Source of the DNA: Bacteroidota bacterium
GTDB lineage: Bacteria > Bacteroidota > Bacteroidia > Chitinophagales > Chitinophagaceae
DNA length: 54,252 bases
Assembly (NCBI GenBank): GCA_023433265.1
Contig: JAEZDR010000057.1
Location: 1 to 54,252, forward strand
Reading direction: 5' to 3'
A program made the position numbers and the translations under genes. Shown here one piece after another: positions 38,636 to 46,955 of the stretch (position 1 is the first letter of the stretch; each line of letters begins with the position of its first letter). The notes beneath the pieces were generated by a model that was not told the DNA's origin, did not search any database, and saw nothing but the letters and a program-made list of their open reading frames with translations.

Positions 38636-39631
38636 TTATTGCTGCTTACACCATTCTATTATTTCCGGGTATAAATCCGTTACCTTCTTTTCGCTTTTAT
38701 AAGCGAGGTACAAACGCATCAGTTCACGGTTGAAAGCCTTAAAGTTGCTAAAGCCCCTGCTGCGCTCCATCTGTCGTTCCATACGGCTTATGTAAGTATT
38801 GACATCATCGTCCCGGAACTTGTCAAGGCAATACAGTGAAAAAACAGCCCAGGTCATATATTCCTGGAAGGTAGACATAGCATCTGCATAGGCCGAGCTG
38901 TCGTCTACTCCCTTCGCCCACTTAGCCTTATCCTTCATAGCAATTTGAATGTCCTTTTCGTATTTATCGGCAACAGGATTCACGTAGTTATGATCTATCT
39001 CGGTAAACACAACCCTGGAGTTTGCCATTTCATTTACCGCGCGGCTGAAGTTGTGATTTATATTAACACCCGCTATGAACATGACGGTTTGTTTAAAACC
39101 GTTATCCTCAAAATACCCTGTTGAGTGGGCACCACTCGTGAGTGGAGAGAAGGTTACCAGGAAATAGTCAAACTTATAGGGAAACTGCTTTTCCAGCCAA
39201 TCCTTCATTTCATACAGGGGGTTATATTCCATGTATATTTTAATGAGCGAATCGTAATATGGTTTGTGCGCCGCATAAAAACGACGGAATCCTGACACGG
39301 CAGCAAAATCTGCCGCGAGGGCTGCGTACTTTACAAAGGGGTCACTGGTTTCCTTAAAACCCATCTTTCTGATAATTCCCTTATTTACAATCTTGCCCGC
39401 TTTTGTAAAAACGTAGCCGTTAGCGTTCATCTTCCAGTCGTAGTAATACCAATAGCTGCTTTCTTTGCCATCTTTAACGTATTTGCTAATGGTATCAATC
39501 ATCGGATGGTTGCTAAAACGGGTAAAATGCGATTTTACTTCCTGGTAGTAAGGAGTACGCATGTTGGTGATGCCGGAATCAGTTGAACCGCCCCTGGAAA
39601 GGGCTACCATAATTTTAGCAAGCTCCTGCAC
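38636..39631 (-). CDS. DUF4932-like exported protein, N-terminus displaced by frameshift
   Basis: The continuous frame from GTG 39631 encodes 331 residues of a DUF4932-like protein: RFYAAHKPYYDSLIKIYM, FDYFLVTFSPLTSGAHSTGYF, NHNFSRAVNEMANSRVVFTEIDHNYVNPVADKY and a helical end. The EIDHNYVNP stretch resembles a metalloprotease-like E-x-x-H...VNP motif but lacks the first His of HExxH. The frame in fact continues upstream to about 39762, encoding QDTLTRNVRFSNKYIKEHKG and a hydrophobic segment, but without a start codon (next entry). As it stands it would lack its signal peptide. Confidence 0.7.
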   Translation of the reverse strand: MQELAKIMVALSRGGSTDSGITNMRTPYYQEVKSHFTRFSNHPMIDTISKYVKDGKESSYWYYYDWKMNANGYVFTKAGKIVNKGIIRKMGFKETSDPFVKYAALAADFAAVSGFRRFYAAHKPYYDSLIKIYMEYNPLYEMKDWLEKQFPYKFDYFLVTFSPLTSGAHSTGYFEDNGFKQTVMFIAGVNINHNFSRAVNEMANSRVVFTEIDHNYVNPVADKYEKDIQIAMKDKAKWAKGVDDSSAYADAMSTFQEYMTWAVFSLYCLDKFRDDDVNTYISRMERQMERSRGFSNFKAFNRELMRLYLAYKSEKKVTDLYPEIIEWCKQQ

Positions 39632-39768
39632 CTCGGGAATCTCTACATCAAACCTTCCCTTGTGTTCTTTGATGTATTTGTTGCTGAAGCGTACATTCCT
39701 CGTTAGTGTATCCTGGCCATAAAGGCTGATGGAACAAAGGATAGTTGCTATAAGCAGGATTTTCTCAT
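39632..39768 (-). pseudogene. Detached 5' end (signal peptide) of the DUF4932-like gene
   Basis: On the minus strand, ATG 39766-39768 reads ATGAGAAAATCC and stops after five more codons. With one extra A in the AAAA run (39760-39763) it would read M-R-K-I-L-L-I-A-T-I-L-C-S-I-S-L-Y-G-Q-D, a textbook signal peptide, and join the open frame that continues to 38636. A single-base deletion (or sequence error, or slippage-controlled expression) therefore separates start and body. Confidence 0.7.
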
Positions 39769-39827
39769 TTTAATTTCGGTCTTGTTAGTAGTTGAGCCAG
39801 TCTTTCTTAGTGGAAGAAGAGTCAGGA

Positions 39828-41003
39828 TTATGCAGAATATTCCATCACAGGGTGTCGCTCAAATGTTTTTTCTGTATCTATCATGTACCGGTAAGTTACC
39901 ATTCGCCGGCTCTGCGTGGCGCCAAGGCCTTTATAAATGTTCAACATCTTAGGGTTCCAATCGCCAGCCCAGCCCATCTCATAGCTGTCGTACCAGCCTT
40001 TATGTTGTAACAGTAATGCTCCTTCATAAATCATAAAGGCGTCTATGCCTAGTGCCTGAAACTTAGGGACTATGCCAAAAGCTACCCCTGTAGCAATTTT
40101 GCATTGTCCTGTTTGCTTCATCCATAAAAGGCGCAGCTTCTCAAACCAACCGAGTTTACCCTTGAAATGCTTGAAGTATTGGTTGATGTCCGGTATGTTG
40201 ATCCACATGGCGATCGGCTCATTCTTATAATAGGCAAACCAAATAAGCCGCTCGTCCATAATCGGTTTCATTTTATTGAAGAGCTTCAGCACCTGCTCCT
40301 TTGTTATCTCCTTTGCTTCTCCGTGCTGCGCCCAGGCTGCATTATAAACTGTTGCGAATTCTTCTGCGTGCTTATCCAAATTTTTTATGCTGATATGTTT
40401 TGCCTCGTAACCTGGCTTAGCCTTAAAACGAGCATGGCGTTCCGGAAATTTGTCCGGCAACGGCTGATCCACAGCCATAGCATAATAATACTGGTTATAA
40501 TAGTTCTTGAAACCATAGGTTTCGAACAGCTTCTCATAGTAAGGCGGGTTGAAGGACATGCCATAGATGGGCTCCCTGTCAAACCCTTCTACCATCAGTC
40601 CCCACCATTTGTCCCTATCGCCAATGTTGATAGGTCCATCCATTGCTTCCATTCCTTTCGCCTGGAGCCATTGTTTAGCTGTGTCAAAAAGCAGGTTGGC
40701 CGCACCCTGGTCATTGATGCAATCAAAAAAGCCAACCCCGCCCACCGGGTAATTTGTGCCTTTGTTTATATACTTCTGGTTTGTAAAAGCCGCAATCCTG
40801 CCAATAGGTTGCTTCTGCGGGGACAACAGTATCCAACGTTTTACTTCAGCATATTTGAGGTATTTGTTTTTTCCGGTAGTAAACACATCCTCTATCTCGC
40901 TGTTGAGTGGTTGTATATAATTGGGGTTACTTTTATTTATAAGGGCATTTACCTGTACAAATAGTTTTGCTGAGCTCACGTCTGTTACTTCAACCAATTG
41001 CAT
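39828..41003 (-). CDS. Conserved hypothetical protein, probable GNAT-like acyltransferase
   Basis: 391 residues from ATG 41003 (MQLVEVTDVSSAKLFVQVNA); longer frames run into the divergent transporter gene. No signal peptide. The protein looks like a tandem acyl-CoA N-acyltransferase fold: an N-terminal half with IGRIAAFTNQ, GGVGFFDCINDQGAANLLFDTAKQWL and GMEAMDGPINIGDRDKWWGL, and a C-terminal half with IWFAYYKNEPIAMWINIPDI and FGIVPKFQALGIDAFMIYEGALLL. The Asn-Phe-GD-WG pattern is known from a Bacteroidota family of unknown activity. Monocistronic, 106 bp from the divergent RND gene. Confidence 0.75.
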   Translation of the reverse strand: MQLVEVTDVSSAKLFVQVNALINKSNPNYIQPLNSEIEDVFTTGKNKYLKYAEVKRWILLSPQKQPIGRIAAFTNQKYINKGTNYPVGGVGFFDCINDQGAANLLFDTAKQWLQAKGMEAMDGPINIGDRDKWWGLMVEGFDREPIYGMSFNPPYYEKLFETYGFKNYYNQYYYAMAVDQPLPDKFPERHARFKAKPGYEAKHISIKNLDKHAEEFATVYNAAWAQHGEAKEITKEQVLKLFNKMKPIMDERLIWFAYYKNEPIAMWINIPDINQYFKHFKGKLGWFEKLRLLWMKQTGQCKIATGVAFGIVPKFQALGIDAFMIYEGALLLQHKGWYDSYEMGWAGDWNPKMLNIYKGLGATQSRRMVTYRYMIDTEKTFERHPVMEYSA

Positions 41004-41109
41004 AGTAACGAAAGTAATAAAACCTTTGGATGGGCATTCATTTACAACCGCGTTAAAGCAGGACAGGCAACCAAAATGATTGCTTTTCTTTGCACCCTTA
41101 TTCAGACGC

Positions 41110-43458
41110 ATGTGGTTTAGGTTAGCTTTCTTTATAATCAGGTATCGACTGTTCCTGTTGGTCTTAATATTAGCAGTCACCGCTGTTATGGGCGTGCTTG
41201 CCACACGATTGAAAATGAGTTATGAGTTTGCCAGGGCTATACCGGTTGACAACCCACGCTACCAGGAGTACCAGGCTTTCCGGTCGCAATTTGGCGATGA
41301 TGGCAGTATGATGGTATTGGGCCTTGAAACGGACTCGCTTTTTACGCCTCATCTTTTCAATGCCTATGCGCAACTACATAAGAGCTTGAAGCAGGTTGCC
41401 GGTGTTACTGACATTATCAGCGTTCCCGAGGCAGTGAATATAGCGTTAAACGACTCCCTGCAGCGGCTCGGGGTTAAGCGCATCTTTAGCGAACAGGCGG
41501 GTAGCCAACAGCAGTTGGACAGCCAGGCAGCCGTATTTAGATCACTGGGTTTTTATAAGGGTATGCTGTACAACCCCTCCACAAACGCCTACCTCATGGC
41601 TGTGCGGCTTAATAAAGATTCGGTTAACAGTAAAGCCAGGACAAGGTTGATTAATAACCTGCTCAATAAAATCAGTGCATTCGAAAAACATTCCGGCCTC
41701 AATGTTCACACCAGTGGATTGCCTTTTATCCGGACAAATATAGCTGACAGGATTGCCCAGGAAATGAATTGGTTCTTAGCGGGTTCATTCATCCTCTCCG
41801 CTATTACCTTGCTGCTTTTTTTCCGTTCTGTGAGCGCTACGTTAATGAGCCTCGCGGTGGTAGCGATTGGTGTAGTATGGAGCATGGGTACCATGGTATT
41901 GTTCGATTATAAGATCACTTTGCTAACAGCACTGACACCCCCATTGATTGTTGTAATAGGAATACCAAACTGTATCTATTTCTTAAATAAGTACCACCTT
42001 AGTTTTAAGCAAACATCCAGTAAGAAGCGGGCGTTAATCACTATGATCGGCAAGATGGGTGTGGTAACGCTGTTTTGCAATATAGCTGCAGCCATCGGGT
42101 TCGCAGTTTTTGCCTTAACTGAGAGTGCTTTGCTAAAAGAGTTTGGTGTGGTAGCAGGCTTGAATATTATGGCGCTGTTCTTTATTTCCCTCGTCATTAT
42201 TCCTGCTGTGCTCAGCTACCTACCCGCTCCAAAACAGCGGCACGTAAAATACCTTGATAACCGGTGGATCGAAAACTTCCTATGGCGTGTAGAGCGTTGG
42301 GCTTTTGATCATAGAACAATGGTTTACGGTGTATCGCTCTTGCTCTTAATCCTGAGTGTTGCAGGCATCATGCGCATAAAGAGTGAAGGCTTTATTGTGG
42401 ACGATCTGCCTAAGAAAGACGAAGTGTACCAGGATCTGAAATGGTTCGAAAATCACTTCGAAGGGGTTATGCCGCTGGAAGTGATAGTAGATACCAAAAA
42501 GCGAAATGGCGTTACCCGTAAGTTGGAGCCGCTTGAAAAGATCGACTCTTTTTCTGCCTACCTGGCAGCACATCCTGCCGCTTCCAAGCCATTGTCGCTC
42601 GCTGAAGGGCTGAAGTTTATCAACCAGTCGCTTAATGGCGGCGACAGCACCTACTATGCAATACCATCGGTGTATGATATGCCGGTGATTGCCGGCTATT
42701 TAAAGAAGCAGGAACCCGGCAGTGATGGCAAAGGATCTTTAAATACCGTACTCAATTCCTTCATGGACAGCGGCAAACAAAAGGCCAGGATATCTGTAAA
42801 TGTAAAGGACATCGGTAGCGCGGAAATGCCTTTGCTTATCGAACTCTTCAGAAATAAAGCGGCTGAATATTTCGATAGCGCTAAATACAACATAACGTTT
42901 ACCGGCACCTCCATTACTTTCCTGGAAGGGTCTGCTTTTATCATTGCAGGATTGAAGGAAAGTATTTTCTGGGCCTTCCTGCTGATTGCTTTTGCCATGC
43001 TGTATCTCTTCAGGAGTTTTAGGATACTGCTCTGTTCATTGATACCTAACATCTTCCCCTTAGTGTTAACGGCAGGCCTGATGGGCTGGCTGGGCATCAG
43101 GCTTAAGCCATCAACAGTATTGATCTTTTCCGTGGCGCTGGGTATTGTTATTGACGTTACCATACGCTTCCTGGTAAATTATAAGCAGGAACTGGTGCAT
43201 TACAATTACAATGTGGCCGGTACGCTAAGGCAGACCATTAGGCAAACAGGCTTAAGCATCATCTATACCTCACTGGTTTTGGTAGCTGGCTTCATTATCT
43301 TTTGCCTAAGCAACTTCGGTGGCACAATGGCCCTCGGTTGGCTTACTTCCTTTACCCTGCTGGTAGGAACCATAACTAACCTTGTGCTCCTGCCGGTATT
43401 GATCTTACAGCTTTCCCGGAAGGATGTACCCGGTGCAACAAATAAAAAGGAAGCCTAA
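41110..43458 (+). CDS. RND/MMPL family exporter
   Basis: 782 residues from ATG 41110 (MWFRLAFFIIRYR; TTG 41080 is an alternative). Two homologous halves, each one helix, a large periplasmic loop (about 45-215 and 440-600) and five helices: MSLAVVAIGVVWSMGTMVLF with LTALTPPLIVVIGIPNCIYFLN, and LMGWLGIRLKPSTVLIFSVALGIVIDVTIRFL. The latter two match the MMPL/HpnN-type SSD-like core, with Asp/Asn in the proton relay. Substrate unknown, likely lipids or hydrophobic molecules. No periplasmic adaptor or TolC is adjacent, consistent with the MMPL rather than the AcrB branch. Confidence 0.88.
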   Translation: MWFRLAFFIIRYRLFLLVLILAVTAVMGVLATRLKMSYEFARAIPVDNPRYQEYQAFRSQFGDDGSMMVLGLETDSLFTPHLFNAYAQLHKSLKQVAGVTDIISVPEAVNIALNDSLQRLGVKRIFSEQAGSQQQLDSQAAVFRSLGFYKGMLYNPSTNAYLMAVRLNKDSVNSKARTRLINNLLNKISAFEKHSGLNVHTSGLPFIRTNIADRIAQEMNWFLAGSFILSAITLLLFFRSVSATLMSLAVVAIGVVWSMGTMVLFDYKITLLTALTPPLIVVIGIPNCIYFLNKYHLSFKQTSSKKRALITMIGKMGVVTLFCNIAAAIGFAVFALTESALLKEFGVVAGLNIMALFFISLVIIPAVLSYLPAPKQRHVKYLDNRWIENFLWRVERWAFDHRTMVYGVSLLLLILSVAGIMRIKSEGFIVDDLPKKDEVYQDLKWFENHFEGVMPLEVIVDTKKRNGVTRKLEPLEKIDSFSAYLAAHPAASKPLSLAEGLKFINQSLNGGDSTYYAIPSVYDMPVIAGYLKKQEPGSDGKGSLNTVLNSFMDSGKQKARISVNVKDIGSAEMPLLIELFRNKAAEYFDSAKYNITFTGTSITFLEGSAFIIAGLKESIFWAFLLIAFAMLYLFRSFRILLCSLIPNIFPLVLTAGLMGWLGIRLKPSTVLIFSVALGIVIDVTIRFLVNYKQELVHYNYNVAGTLRQTIRQTGLSIIYTSLVLVAGFIIFCLSNFGGTMALGWLTSFTLLVGTITNLVLLPVLILQLSRKDVPGATNKKEA

Positions 43459-43818
43459 ACCGCCTTTGTCCTGGCCTGCATTGTATCTGGTGGTAACAGT
43501 TTCCTGCTAATATGACCGCGGGAATTTCCATGCTTTTTTTCTTTGGTATTATTCTGCTGATTTCTTAAGTTTATATCCGGATTTCAACCCCTTCGAGGTA
43601 GAGCCGGTAACCAACATGATGCACATGAGAATCTTAGATGGATGGCTACATATCCGCACAATACCCAACATTACATCATTGTTATATCCGGCAGTTAGCT
43701 TTGGCTCTTATGGTTCTAAGGAAAGGTTGCACCCGTTAGCGACGCATAGGTTATACGTTGCTATTACAAATTAGGAAGGATTATGTCTTCATAGTAAAAT
43801 GGTTAAAAAAGGGACGAA
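43459..43818. other. 360-bp intergenic stretch without a recognised gene
   Basis: It lies between the convergent RND gene and the minus-strand epimerase-like gene. An 18-codon hydrophobic frame at 43512-43568 has no supporting signal. No repeat or RNA structure recognised apart from the terminator at 43819. Confidence 0.5.
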
Positions 43819-43836
43819 GGCCGCTGTTTAGCGGCC
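43808..43836 (-). terminator. Intrinsic terminator of the epimerase-like gene
   Basis: GGCCGCT (43819-43825) pairs with AGCGGCC (43830-43836). On the minus strand the hairpin is followed after a few bases by TTTTTT (near 43805-43810). The stop codon of the gene lies in the loop. Confidence 0.6.
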
Positions 43837-44862
43837 TTTCCAGTTGTATAACGCGTTCACTAGAATGGTAAGTAGCGTTAAGTTTACCAGGAATACAATT
43901 ACAGCCAGGGCAAATGCCGACCTGTTCCGCTCTTCGATGGCCTTTAATACATAGTTTTTTGTAAGCGACTTATTCCAGTTGTCATAATACGCTTTAAACA
44001 TGCTATCCCCGGTCAGCTTCCAAAGTTCCTTCATTTGACCCGTGAGAATTTTGTGATACTTGTTATCGGCTTTGTTTCCGTAGCCATCATAGATGCTCCA
44101 ATACCTTCCATGGCTGTATTGTGGAAGGCTGTGCCTGAGAAGAGAAAGTCCCTGGCTGATAAGGTGACGCACAGAATCGTTATTGTTGCTCAGCGAAAGC
44201 AGGGGAAACAAGCCTGAAATAGCATATATATGACCATCCAGTATGCGCGGAGTCTTCAAACCCGTGTCGGCAAGTTCCTCATACCACCATCCATTTTCCT
44301 GCCTATAAGTAAAACCACCCTGCTGGATGGGCAGGTAATAACCGCGCATCAGTTGCATTGCTGCATTTAATAGCGACGAATCTTTCCACTGCATGAAGCC
44401 ATAACACAAAGCTTCTATCGCCCTGCCCGATGTCATACCCGAAGTATAAGGCACGCGCACATTAGGGTACCACGGTTGTTGCCAGTTGTATTGGTATAAA
44501 GCGAAGCCCCTTACGTAGGAAATATTTTCTTTCAACCAGTAAACACAGTTTTTAAATCTGTGTTCAAGTGCCGGATCAGGATTTTCAACCAACGTATCAT
44601 AATAAGCGATGGCATAGTTTGCTACAATTGTGGCGTTGTATTGATAACCGGCATAAACGCCGTTCTCGCGGGCATAATGTACATACGGTATGCCTGCAGA
44701 ATCGGTAAACTCCTGCACATAAACAGCAATACTGTCGCCTTTTATCTTATACATGGCAGCACGAACATGCTGCTCCCAGGCGTCACCTTTCCAACTCAAC
44801 ATTAAAATAGTCAGGATGATTGCCGGCAACAACGCAGTAATAAGCAGTTTTCTTTTAAGCAT
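43828..44862 (-). CDS. D-glucuronyl C5-epimerase family protein
   Basis: 344 residues. N-terminal signal anchor (LLITALLPAIILTILMLSW) and a C-terminal membrane helix (FALAVIVFLVNLTLLTILVNAL), so held in the inner membrane with the domain outside. The alpha/alpha barrel resembles the C-terminal region of heparan/heparosan glucuronyl C5-epimerase: PYTSGMTSGRAIEALCYG, GGFTYRQENGWWYEELADTG, PRILDGHIYAISGLFPL, SHGRYWSIYDGYGNKAD and YHKILTGQMKELWKLTGD. The conserved WYEE and YHK positions are kept. The natural substrate in Bacteroidota is unknown; a surface glycan is likely. It lies 22 bp after porX. Confidence 0.8.
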   Translation of the reverse strand: MLKRKLLITALLPAIILTILMLSWKGDAWEQHVRAAMYKIKGDSIAVYVQEFTDSAGIPYVHYARENGVYAGYQYNATIVANYAIAYYDTLVENPDPALEHRFKNCVYWLKENISYVRGFALYQYNWQQPWYPNVRVPYTSGMTSGRAIEALCYGFMQWKDSSLLNAAMQLMRGYYLPIQQGGFTYRQENGWWYEELADTGLKTPRILDGHIYAISGLFPLLSLSNNNDSVRHLISQGLSLLRHSLPQYSHGRYWSIYDGYGNKADNKYHKILTGQMKELWKLTGDSMFKAYYDNWNKSLTKNYVLKAIEERNRSAFALAVIVFLVNLTLLTILVNALYNWKGR

Positions 44863-44883
44863 GGGCCAGCCCTTACAACGGGG

Positions 44884-46440
44884 CTATTTACTCGTCATTT
44901 TAATAATGGGGATTATCATTTCTTCCAGCGTGACACCGCCGTGCTGGAAAGTGTTTTTATAATAATTCACATAATGATTGTAATTATTCGGGTAGCAAAG
45001 AAACCCATCTTCTCTTGCAAAAATGTAAGATGAGTTTACATTAGGAACAGGCAACCCGGCTTCGCGCGGGTCTTTAAAAGCAAGGACGTCCTTTGCATCA
45101 TAATTGAGGTTACGCCCGTGCTTATAACGCAGGTTAGCAGTCGTTTGCTTGTCGCCGATTACCTTATAGGGAGTTTTTACCTGCACACTACCATGGTCTG
45201 TTGCAAGAATGATATTGATTTTTTTGTCTGCTATTTTTTTAAGGGCCTGGTTGAGCGGGCTGTGCTCAAACCAGCTCCGGGTGAGGCTTCGGTAACTTAC
45301 TTCGTCACCCGCCAGTTCCTTTAACACCTCCATCTCTGTCCGGGCATGGCTCAGCATGTCGACAAAATTGTAAACAATAATGTTTAGGTCGTTGTTCAGC
45401 AGGTTATGGACGTTGTTCACGAGCTGTTGGCCGTCGTTATTGTTCAGCACCTTGATATAGGTGTATTTAATATCCTCCCTTTTAAGCGACTTGAGATTGG
45501 CTTTGAAGAACTCGTCTTCAAAAACGTTCTTACCCCCTTCATCATCATCATTCCGCCACTGTTTCGGAAACGTTTTCTCTATTTCCAGGGGTAGCATACC
45601 CGCAAAAATGGCGTTGCGGCTGTATTGTGTAGCTGTTGGCAGAATACTATAAAAACTTCCTTCTTCTACTATTCTGAAGTTTTCTGAAAACAGGGGCTGT
45701 ATAGCTTTCCACTGGTCAAAGCGAAGGTTATCAATAACGATAAAAAAAGTAGGTACACCCTTTTCTATTGAAGGCAATACTTTGTTTTTGAAAAGGTTGT
45801 GACTCATTACCGGGGTTTCCTGGCTTTTAGGGTTGAGCCACCGCAGATAGTTTTTACTAATGAATTTGAAAAACTCATTGTTGGCTTCCTGCTTTTGCGT
45901 CTGCAACACCTCCAGCATCTCCGGGCTATCGGTTTTCTCCATTTCAAGTTCCCAGTACACCAGCTTCTTGTAAATCTCCATCCATTCGTTATAGTCCGGG
46001 TTGCTGTTGAGTGCCATAAACAAGTTGCGGAACTGCTGCTGGTAAGCGCTCGTGGTTCGTTCCGATACGAGGCGTTTGTTGTCAAGCACTTTCTTAATAC
46101 TAAGTAACACCTGGTTGGGGTTAACCGGCTTTATCAGGTAGTCTGTAATCTGGCTCCCGATGGCTTCATCCATCAGGTTTTCTGTTTCGTTCTTTGTAAT
46201 TAAGACCACAGGTACCGACGAATTAATCTCTTTTAACTTCGCAAGCGTCTCCAGCCCGCTGATGCCAGGCATGGTCTCGTCCAGCAGCACCAGGTCCACA
46301 TGGTTTTCCTTAAAGTAATCTATCGCATCAAAACCGTTATTGATGGTTTCCACCTCGTATCCCTTGTTTTCAAGAAATATCTTCTGGCTTTGTATACTCT
46401 CTATCTCATCGTCAATCCAGATAATCTTCGCTAGTGCCAT
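44884..46440 (-). CDS. porX: T9SS response regulator PorX (receiver plus PglZ domain)
   Basis: 518 residues. Receiver 1-~125 with Asp54 (VLLDETMPG), Thr and Lys (LIKPVNPNQ). After a helical region comes the PglZ/alkaline phosphatase-type domain (about 205-518) with metal ligands in VIDNLRFDQWK, LPTATQYSRNAIF, ATDHGSVQVKTPY, KHGRNLNY and FQHGGVTLEEMIIP. PorX, with the kinase PorY, controls expression of type IX secretion in Porphyromonas, and its enzymatic domain cleaves cyclic/linear oligonucleotides. PorY and SigP are not in the window. The S8 protease at 23399 is a likely client of the secretion system. Confidence 0.94.
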   Translation of the reverse strand: MALAKIIWIDDEIESIQSQKIFLENKGYEVETINNGFDAIDYFKENHVDLVLLDETMPGISGLETLAKLKEINSSVPVVLITKNETENLMDEAIGSQITDYLIKPVNPNQVLLSIKKVLDNKRLVSERTTSAYQQQFRNLFMALNSNPDYNEWMEIYKKLVYWELEMEKTDSPEMLEVLQTQKQEANNEFFKFISKNYLRWLNPKSQETPVMSHNLFKNKVLPSIEKGVPTFFIVIDNLRFDQWKAIQPLFSENFRIVEEGSFYSILPTATQYSRNAIFAGMLPLEIEKTFPKQWRNDDDEGGKNVFEDEFFKANLKSLKREDIKYTYIKVLNNNDGQQLVNNVHNLLNNDLNIIVYNFVDMLSHARTEMEVLKELAGDEVSYRSLTRSWFEHSPLNQALKKIADKKINIILATDHGSVQVKTPYKVIGDKQTTANLRYKHGRNLNYDAKDVLAFKDPREAGLPVPNVNSSYIFAREDGFLCYPNNYNHYVNYYKNTFQHGGVTLEEMIIPIIKMTSK

Positions 46441-46594
46441 GATATTTTAGGTTTTATATGTGCAGGATTTTGCACTTTCCTTTCAAAAGTAGGCAAACCA
46501 AGGTAGATAAACGGTTTACAAATGCGATAAGCGCAGGCAGGAATATTTAACCTTCCGGGCGGGTTTTTTCTGTAAAACATTAAGACTAAGCCTT

Positions 46595-46602
46595 TACCTT
46601 CG
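46595..46602 (+). promoter_or_regulatory. Possible -7 element for the DUF3467 gene
   Basis: TACCTTCG, one base off TAnnTTTG, 21 bp before ATG 46624. The same variant precedes the gene at 15174. Confidence 0.35.
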
Positions 46603-46623
46603 TTTGAAAAGAAAACGACCGCT

Positions 46624-46938
46624 ATGGCGGAGCAACAGCAGCCCCAGAACCAGTTGAATATCGAGATTAGTGAAGAAGTGGCGGAAGGTACTTATGCTAA
46701 TCTTGCCATCATTACGCACAGTCATGCTGAGTTTGTAATTGATTTTGTGAACGTTATGCCCGGAACACCTAAAAGCAGGGTAAAAAGCCGCATCATTTTC
46801 ACACCCATGCATGCCAAGCGTTTCATGAAAGCTTTAACCGAGAATATTGAGCGTTACGAAAGCGTAAATGGAAGTATCCAGGATCTGGAGCAGATCGAAA
46901 TCCCGCTCAACTTTGGCGGCCCTACAGCACAGGCTTAG
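46624..46938 (+). CDS. DUF3467 family protein
   Basis: 104 residues, the usual length. DUF3467 features: QLNIEISEEVAEGTYANLAIITHSHAEFVIDFVNVMPG, RVKSRIIFTPMHAKRFMKALTENIERYE and a Pro/Gly-rich end IPLNFGGPTAQA. The family is cytoplasmic, small, alpha/beta and present in most Bacteroidota; no function is established. It stands alone between the divergent porX and the convergent pabB. The conserved surface and wide distribution suggest a basic cellular role. Confidence 0.9.
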   Translation: MAEQQQPQNQLNIEISEEVAEGTYANLAIITHSHAEFVIDFVNVMPGTPKSRVKSRIIFTPMHAKRFMKALTENIERYESVNGSIQDLEQIEIPLNFGGPTAQA

Positions 46939-46955
46939 TTTAGGATTTTACTGAT

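Noticed and set aside
40167..40964. 265-codon plus-strand frame
   Set aside because: Fully antisense to the conserved 391-aa minus-strand gene and without recognisable features.
43512..43568. 18-codon hydrophobic frame between the RND and epimerase-like genes
   Set aside because: Too short, no ribosome-binding site or promoter signal.
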